Shown: piece by piece, positions 60,233 to 64,000 of the stretch
Layout: the number at the start of each line of letters is the position of its first letter
Numbering within the stretch: the first letter of the stretch is position 1
Translations under genes and position numbers: made by a program
NCBI GenBank assembly: GCA_000752035.1
Contig: CCFE01000013.1
Span: 1-64,000, forward strand
Direction of reading: 5' to 3'
DNA length: 64,000 bases
DNA from: Bacillus rubiinfantis
Lineage (GTDB): Bacteria > Bacillota > Bacilli > Bacillales > Cytobacillaceae
Notes under the pieces: model-generated
What the model was told of the DNA's origin: nothing
The model's input: only the letters and a program-made list of their open reading frames with translations
Database searches by the model: none

Positions 60233-61078
60233 ATGGTTCGCCTCTATACAAATGAGTTAAACATTGGCTATGGTGAACGTTTAATCGTAAAGAATCTCAG
60301 CGTGCAAATACCGGATCGCAAAATTTCAACGATCATTGGTCCCAATGGCTGTGGCAAGTCAACATTACTTAAGGCAATAACTAGAATTATTCCCCAGCAG
60401 TCCGGAACGGTTGTACTGGATGGTAAGGATATTTTACAAGAAAATACGAAGGCGCTCGCAAAAAAAATGGCGATCCTGCCACAGACACCTGAAAGTGCCA
60501 GTGGACTGACCGTTGGCGAATTGGTCTCCTATGGCCGTTTTCCCTACCAAAAGGGGTTCGGGCGTTTAACGAAAAAGGATATGGACGTAATCGACTGGGC
60601 ACTCGAAGTAACAGGAACAGGCGATTTCAAGTATCGCTCCGTTGATGCCTTATCGGGTGGACAGCGGCAGCACGTCTGGATTGCAATGGCATTAGCCCAA
60701 GAAACAGAGATTATTTTCCTCGATGAGCCAACGACTTATCTTGATATGGCTCACCAACTTGAGGTTCTCGAGCTGCTGCAAAAGTTAAATCGCGAACAGG
60801 AACGGACCATTATCATGGTGCTCCATGATCTCAACCAAGCAGCCCGCTTTGCCGACTACATTATTGCGTTAAAAGACGGGCAAATTGTGAAGGCTGGGAA
60901 TTGCGAGCAAGTCATGACCCATGAGGTACTAAAGAAGGTTTTTCAAATTGACGCCGAAATTGGCAGAGACCCAAGAACAAATAAGCCAATGTGTATGACA
61001 TATAACTTGATTAAAGGAGAAAATATGTATGAAGAAAATCCTGATGCCGTTTATTCTACTCTTAGTGTTAATTATTAG
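60233..61078 (+). CDS. Iron-siderophore ABC transporter ATP-binding protein
   Basis: A 281-residue FecE/YusV-type ATPase: Walker A (IIGPNGCGKSTLLKAI), signature (DALSGGQRQHVWIAMALAQE), Walker B (EIIFLDEPTTYLDMAHQ) and the switch His (MVLHDLNQAARFAD). ATG 60233 follows GGAGGG. It is the first gene of a Fur-box-controlled operon. Its last 50 bases overlap the binding-protein gene in another frame, which implies translational coupling. Confidence 0.95.
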   Translation: MVRLYTNELNIGYGERLIVKNLSVQIPDRKISTIIGPNGCGKSTLLKAITRIIPQQSGTVVLDGKDILQENTKALAKKMAILPQTPESASGLTVGELVSYGRFPYQKGFGRLTKKDMDVIDWALEVTGTGDFKYRSVDALSGGQRQHVWIAMALAQETEIIFLDEPTTYLDMAHQLEVLELLQKLNREQERTIIMVLHDLNQAARFADYIIALKDGQIVKAGNCEQVMTHEVLKKVFQIDAEIGRDPRTNKPMCMTYNLIKGENMYEENPDAVYSTLSVNY

Positions 61079-61952
61079 TGCTTGCAGTGGCAATGAAGCT
61101 ACAGACAAAAAGGATAACACAGCCACAAAAGATGAACCAAAAACCTTTACATACGTATCCGAAACGGGACCAATTGAAGTTCCAACCCATCCAAAGCGGG
61201 TTGTCCTCCTCTCCGGCTTCACCGGAAATGTCCTGCAGTTGGGCGTAAATGTTGTCGGTGCGGATACCTGGGCTAAGAACAGTCCTCAGTTCAAGGACCA
61301 ATTAAAGGATGTAGCGGAAGTATCTGAAGATAACTTAGAAAAAATTATCGAATTGGATCCGGATTTAATCATTGCCTTATCGACAGCAAAAAATATTGAT
61401 AAATTAAAAGAAATTGCGCCAACGGTTACGTATACCTGGGGGAAAGCCGACTATTTAACCCAGCATATCGAAATAGGCAAACTGTTAAATAAAGAAAAAG
61501 AAGCGCGAGACTGGGTTGATGATTTCAAGAAACGAGCGCAAGCAGCCGGCGAGGAAATCAAAGCAAAGATTGGTGAAGATGCAACCGTTTCTGTGATCGA
61601 GGCTTACAACAAAGACCTATATGTATTCGGTAATAACTGGGCACGCGGTACAGAGATTTTATATCAGGGAATGAAGTTAAACATGCCTGAAAAAGTGAAA
61701 AAAATGGCGCTGAAATCTGGCTATTATGCGCTTTCGACAGAAGTACTGCCACAATATGCCGGGGATTATATCATCTTAAGTAAATATTCTGATGCAGACA
61801 TGTCCTTCCAAGAAACAGCGACTTATAAAAATATTCCTGCGGTGAAAAATAATCATGTCTATGAAATGGAAGGCAACGGCGCTTCTTTCAGTGACCCTAT
61901 TACACTGGAAAAACAACTAGCCTTTTTCAAGAAGTCATTTTTAGGAGAATAA
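61029..61952 (+). CDS. Iron-siderophore ABC transporter binding lipoprotein
   Basis: A 307-residue type III solute-binding lipoprotein. The signal peptide MKKILMPFILLLVLIISAC has the lipidated Cys at 19. The FecB/FepB-like domain carries VPTHPKRVVLLSGFTGNVLQ and YYALSTEVLPQYAGDYIILS. ATG 61029 has AAAGGAG nine bases upstream and lies inside the end of the ATPase gene. The ligand is unknown; the YfiY/FeuA class binds hydroxamate or catecholate siderophores. Confidence 0.94.
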   Translation: MKKILMPFILLLVLIISACSGNEATDKKDNTATKDEPKTFTYVSETGPIEVPTHPKRVVLLSGFTGNVLQLGVNVVGADTWAKNSPQFKDQLKDVAEVSEDNLEKIIELDPDLIIALSTAKNIDKLKEIAPTVTYTWGKADYLTQHIEIGKLLNKEKEARDWVDDFKKRAQAAGEEIKAKIGEDATVSVIEAYNKDLYVFGNNWARGTEILYQGMKLNMPEKVKKMALKSGYYALSTEVLPQYAGDYIILSKYSDADMSFQETATYKNIPAVKNNHVYEMEGNGASFSDPITLEKQLAFFKKSFLGE

Positions 61953-62002
61953 TCAACTCAGACTAACAGGGGCATGAACATCGCAGGGCACGCTCCACAA
62001 CA

Positions 62003-62034
62003 AAGAGGGATTCTTAACGACAAGAATTCCTCTT
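62003..62034 (+). promoter_or_regulatory. Hairpin between binding-protein and permease genes
   Basis: AAGAGGGATTCTT and AAGAATTCCTCTT pair with one G-U in 13 positions around a six-base loop, followed by TGCCTTATTC, not a true T-run. It may lower permease expression relative to the binding protein. Confidence 0.65.
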
Positions 62035-62067
62035 GCCTTATTCTATAAAGGAAAAGATGAATGACCA

Positions 62068-63075
62068 ATGACAAAAAAGACTCGTGGATTTCCGTTTATA
62101 TTAAAATTGACTGCCGCCACAGTGCTGCTAATCCTGGTGTTCATCGGGGCAATGATTTTTGGGGCAGCTGAGACGACCATTAAGGATGTATGGCAGGCAT
62201 TGTTCACAGATGTGAACACCGATACTGCGTTAATGCTCCGAGAAATCCGGTTCCCGCGTGAAGTTGGGGCCATCGTTGTCGGTGCTGCTCTAGCCGTTTC
62301 CGGGGCCATTATGCAAGGTTTGACAAGGAACCCCCTAGCCGATCCAGGTCTGCTAGGATTGACTGCTGGAGCTAGTGCGGCACTGGCTATTACCTTGGCC
62401 TTCCTCCCGTCTGCTAATTATTATCTGATGATGATTGCTTGCTTTGTTGGCGCTGCCATTGGCACATTGATCGTGTTTGGGATTAGCGCTGCGAAAAAGG
62501 GCGGTTTTTCACCACTGCGGATTGTCTTAGCCGGAGCGGCTGTCACTGCGTTTCTCGATGCTATCTCTCAAGGTATTAGCATATTCTTTAAATTATCGAA
62601 AAATGTCTCGATGTGGACTTCTGGTGGATTGGTGGGCACAACCTGGGGTCAGTTAAAGGTGATTATTCCCTGTATTTTAATTGGGATTGGAATCGCCATC
62701 CTGCTCGCCAGACAGTTGACCATTCTCAGCCTTAATGAGGAAGTGGCTGTCGGCTTGGGCCAGAATACTACCCGGATTAAAACGATTTTATTCCTTGTCA
62801 TTATCTTACTCGCAGGGGCCTCTGTTGCCCTAATCGGGAATATGGCGTTCATTGGTTTAATGATTCCCCATATTGTCAGGGCGATGGTGGGCACCGATTA
62901 CCGCTCGATTATCCCGATGTCGGCTATCATCGGCGCAGCATTCATGCTGTTTGCCGATACGCTTGGACGGACGATTCATGCACCTTATGAAACACCGATA
63001 GCTGCACTTACCGCTGTCTTGGGGCTGCCCTTCTTCTTGATTATCGTCAGGAAAGGGGGCAATTTATTCTCATGA
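62068..63075 (+). CDS. Iron-siderophore ABC transporter permease (FecCD family), first
   Basis: A 335-residue FecCD permease with about nine or ten hydrophobic segments. RFPREVGAIVVGAALAVSGA, MQGLTRNPLADPGLLGLTAG and AFIGLMIPHIVRAMVGTDYR are family hallmarks, the last being the ATPase-coupling region. The ATG 62068 has only a distant AAAGGA. Its stop overlaps the start of the next permease (ATGA). Confidence 0.95.
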   Translation: MTKKTRGFPFILKLTAATVLLILVFIGAMIFGAAETTIKDVWQALFTDVNTDTALMLREIRFPREVGAIVVGAALAVSGAIMQGLTRNPLADPGLLGLTAGASAALAITLAFLPSANYYLMMIACFVGAAIGTLIVFGISAAKKGGFSPLRIVLAGAAVTAFLDAISQGISIFFKLSKNVSMWTSGGLVGTTWGQLKVIIPCILIGIGIAILLARQLTILSLNEEVAVGLGQNTTRIKTILFLVIILLAGASVALIGNMAFIGLMIPHIVRAMVGTDYRSIIPMSAIIGAAFMLFADTLGRTIHAPYETPIAALTAVLGLPFFLIIVRKGGNLFS

Positions 63076-64000
63076 TTCATCCCTCACTATTAAAAAGACA
63101 GCGTTTGCTTGTTTGGCTATTTGCTGGATTGATTCTAAGCACCATTGTGATTGGCATGGGGATGGGCTCAGCTGGAGTGTCTTATGAAAGGTTAATTCCC
63201 ATCATCACTGGTAATGGTACATTTAAGGAGAACTTTGTGCTTTTCTCGCTTCGGCTGCCACGGATAGTTATCACTTTGCTAGCTGGGATGGCCCTGGCCT
63301 TATCAGGTTCGATTTTACAAGGAATAACGCGCAATGATTTAGCCGACCCGGGGATTATTGGGATTAATTCCGGAGCAGGTGTTGGGGTTGCCATCTTCTT
63401 CTTATTTTTTCCCATTGAAGCTGGAGCATTTGCCTATATGCTTCCAGTAATTGCGTTTATTAGTGCCATTGTTACCGCTTGTTTGATTTATTTTTTTTCG
63501 TCTCAGCGGCAAAGCGGTCTGCAGCCGGTACGATTAGTGTTAGTCGGAATCGGTTTTTCACTGGCACTGTCGGGGACGATGATTGTCTTAATTTCCTCTG
63601 CTGAGCGGGAAAAAGTTGATTTTATCGCCAAATGGCTGACAGGGAATATTTGGGGAACGGATTGGCCATTTGTTTGGGCACTGCTGCCATGGTTAGTGGT
63701 GTTTATTCCGTTCACACTATACAGGGCAAACCGGCTGAACCTACTTGCCCTAAGTGAGCCAGTTGCAATCGGCGTTGGGGTCTCGCTTGAAAAGGAGCGA
63801 ATTATTCTGCTGTTAACTGCGGTCGCCCTGGCAGCATCGGCGGTATCGGTAACCGGGGGAATCTCGTTTATCGGCCTTATGGCACCGCATATTGCTAAGG
63901 CATTAGTTGGGCCGCGCCATCAACTGTTTCTGCCGATTGCCATCTTAGTCGGCGGCTGGCTGTTACTGTTAGCTGACACGATTGGCCATAATCTAATCGG
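63072..64000 (+). CDS. Iron-siderophore ABC transporter permease (FecCD family), second, cut by the window edge
   Basis: The partner permease begins at ATG 63072 in an ATGA overlap with the first and stays open to the window end (309 codons seen; about 335 are expected). It shows SLRLPRIVITLLAGMALALS, QGITRNDLADPGIIGINSGA and ISFIGLMAPHIAKALVGPRH. The two permeases form the heterodimeric channel of the transporter. The last part of the gene is outside the window. Confidence 0.95.
   Translation, partial: MIHPSLLKRQRLLVWLFAGLILSTIVIGMGMGSAGVSYERLIPIITGNGTFKENFVLFSLRLPRIVITLLAGMALALSGSILQGITRNDLADPGIIGINSGAGVGVAIFFLFFPIEAGAFAYMLPVIAFISAIVTACLIYFFSSQRQSGLQPVRLVLVGIGFSLALSGTMIVLISSAEREKVDFIAKWLTGNIWGTDWPFVWALLPWLVVFIPFTLYRANRLNLLALSEPVAIGVGVSLEKERIILLLTAVALAASAVSVTGGISFIGLMAPHIAKALVGPRHQLFLPIAILVGGWLLLLADTIGHNLI

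Overview
The window comes from a low-GC, endospore-forming Firmicute of the Bacillaceae (Bacillus, Neobacillus or Mesobacillus type). The evidence is recognisable spo0F, spoIIR, sspH, gerQ, rsfA and pbpG genes, a Spo0J/ParB parS palindrome, a cluster of DnaA boxes, and a gene order from glyA to ywdI that follows the B. subtilis ywd-ywl region segment by segment. Identifications rest on reading the proteins and on remembered family features; no database search was possible. Most genes lie on the minus strand, as expected if the origin lies beyond the right end.

Region 1 (1-8000) is an accessory sugar island on the minus strand: a LacI regulator, a CUT1 ABC importer (binding protein and two permeases, no ATPase), a Gfo/Idh/MocA oxidoreductase, a PfkB kinase and a sucrose phosphorylase that is frameshifted in an A7 run and leaves the window. 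The 6603-6982 gap holds a strong sigma-A promoter and three LacI/CcpA-type operators. Region 2 (8200-29800) is the conserved core: glyA, ywlG, rpiB, ywlE, mntP, ywlC, ywlB, spoIIR, prmC, prfA, a spore lipoprotein, tdk, rpmE, rho, glpX, murA, tal, fba, spo0F, ywjG (plus strand), pyrG with a CTP-sensing attenuator, and rpoE. Region 3 (29900-41400) is an acyl-CoA module: fused isobutyryl-CoA mutase IcmF, a TetR regulator, two acyl-CoA dehydrogenases, 3-hydroxybutyryl-CoA dehydrogenase, thiolase and a membrane Fe-S oxidoreductase (YwjF type). Region 4 (41400-58750) carries a cardiolipin-synthase-like gene, sspH, ywiB, speB-speE, pbpG, ywhD-ywhC, ywhB, ywfO-ywgA, rsfA, lipL, pta, hemQ, gerQ, ywdK and ywdI. 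Region 5 (58900-64000) has parS and a divergent, Fur-box-flanked iron locus: a ferredoxin-NADP reductase facing a siderophore ABC transporter whose second permease leaves the window.

Gaps over 300 bases: 6603-6982 (promoter and operators); 12050-12356 (terminator plus GGTGCC repeat); 14042-14354 (GCTGATAT words, terminator); 17440-17949 (53-bp tandem repeat); 19249-19766 (palindromic GC-rich element, terminator); 52833-53443 (ATTAGCG array, otherwise nothing seen).

The least explained signals are the non-coding repeats. One family, GGTGCC words ending in a multi-hairpin core, occurs at eight places. Every copy whose direction can be read points the same way; one lies in frame inside prmC and one abuts speB. 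A second class consists of arrays in which a short word (ATTAGCG, GCTGATAT or TTCTACA) recurs every 20-21 bp, about two helical turns. A third is a 36-bp in-frame repeat between the two HKD domains of the cardiolipin-synthase-like protein.
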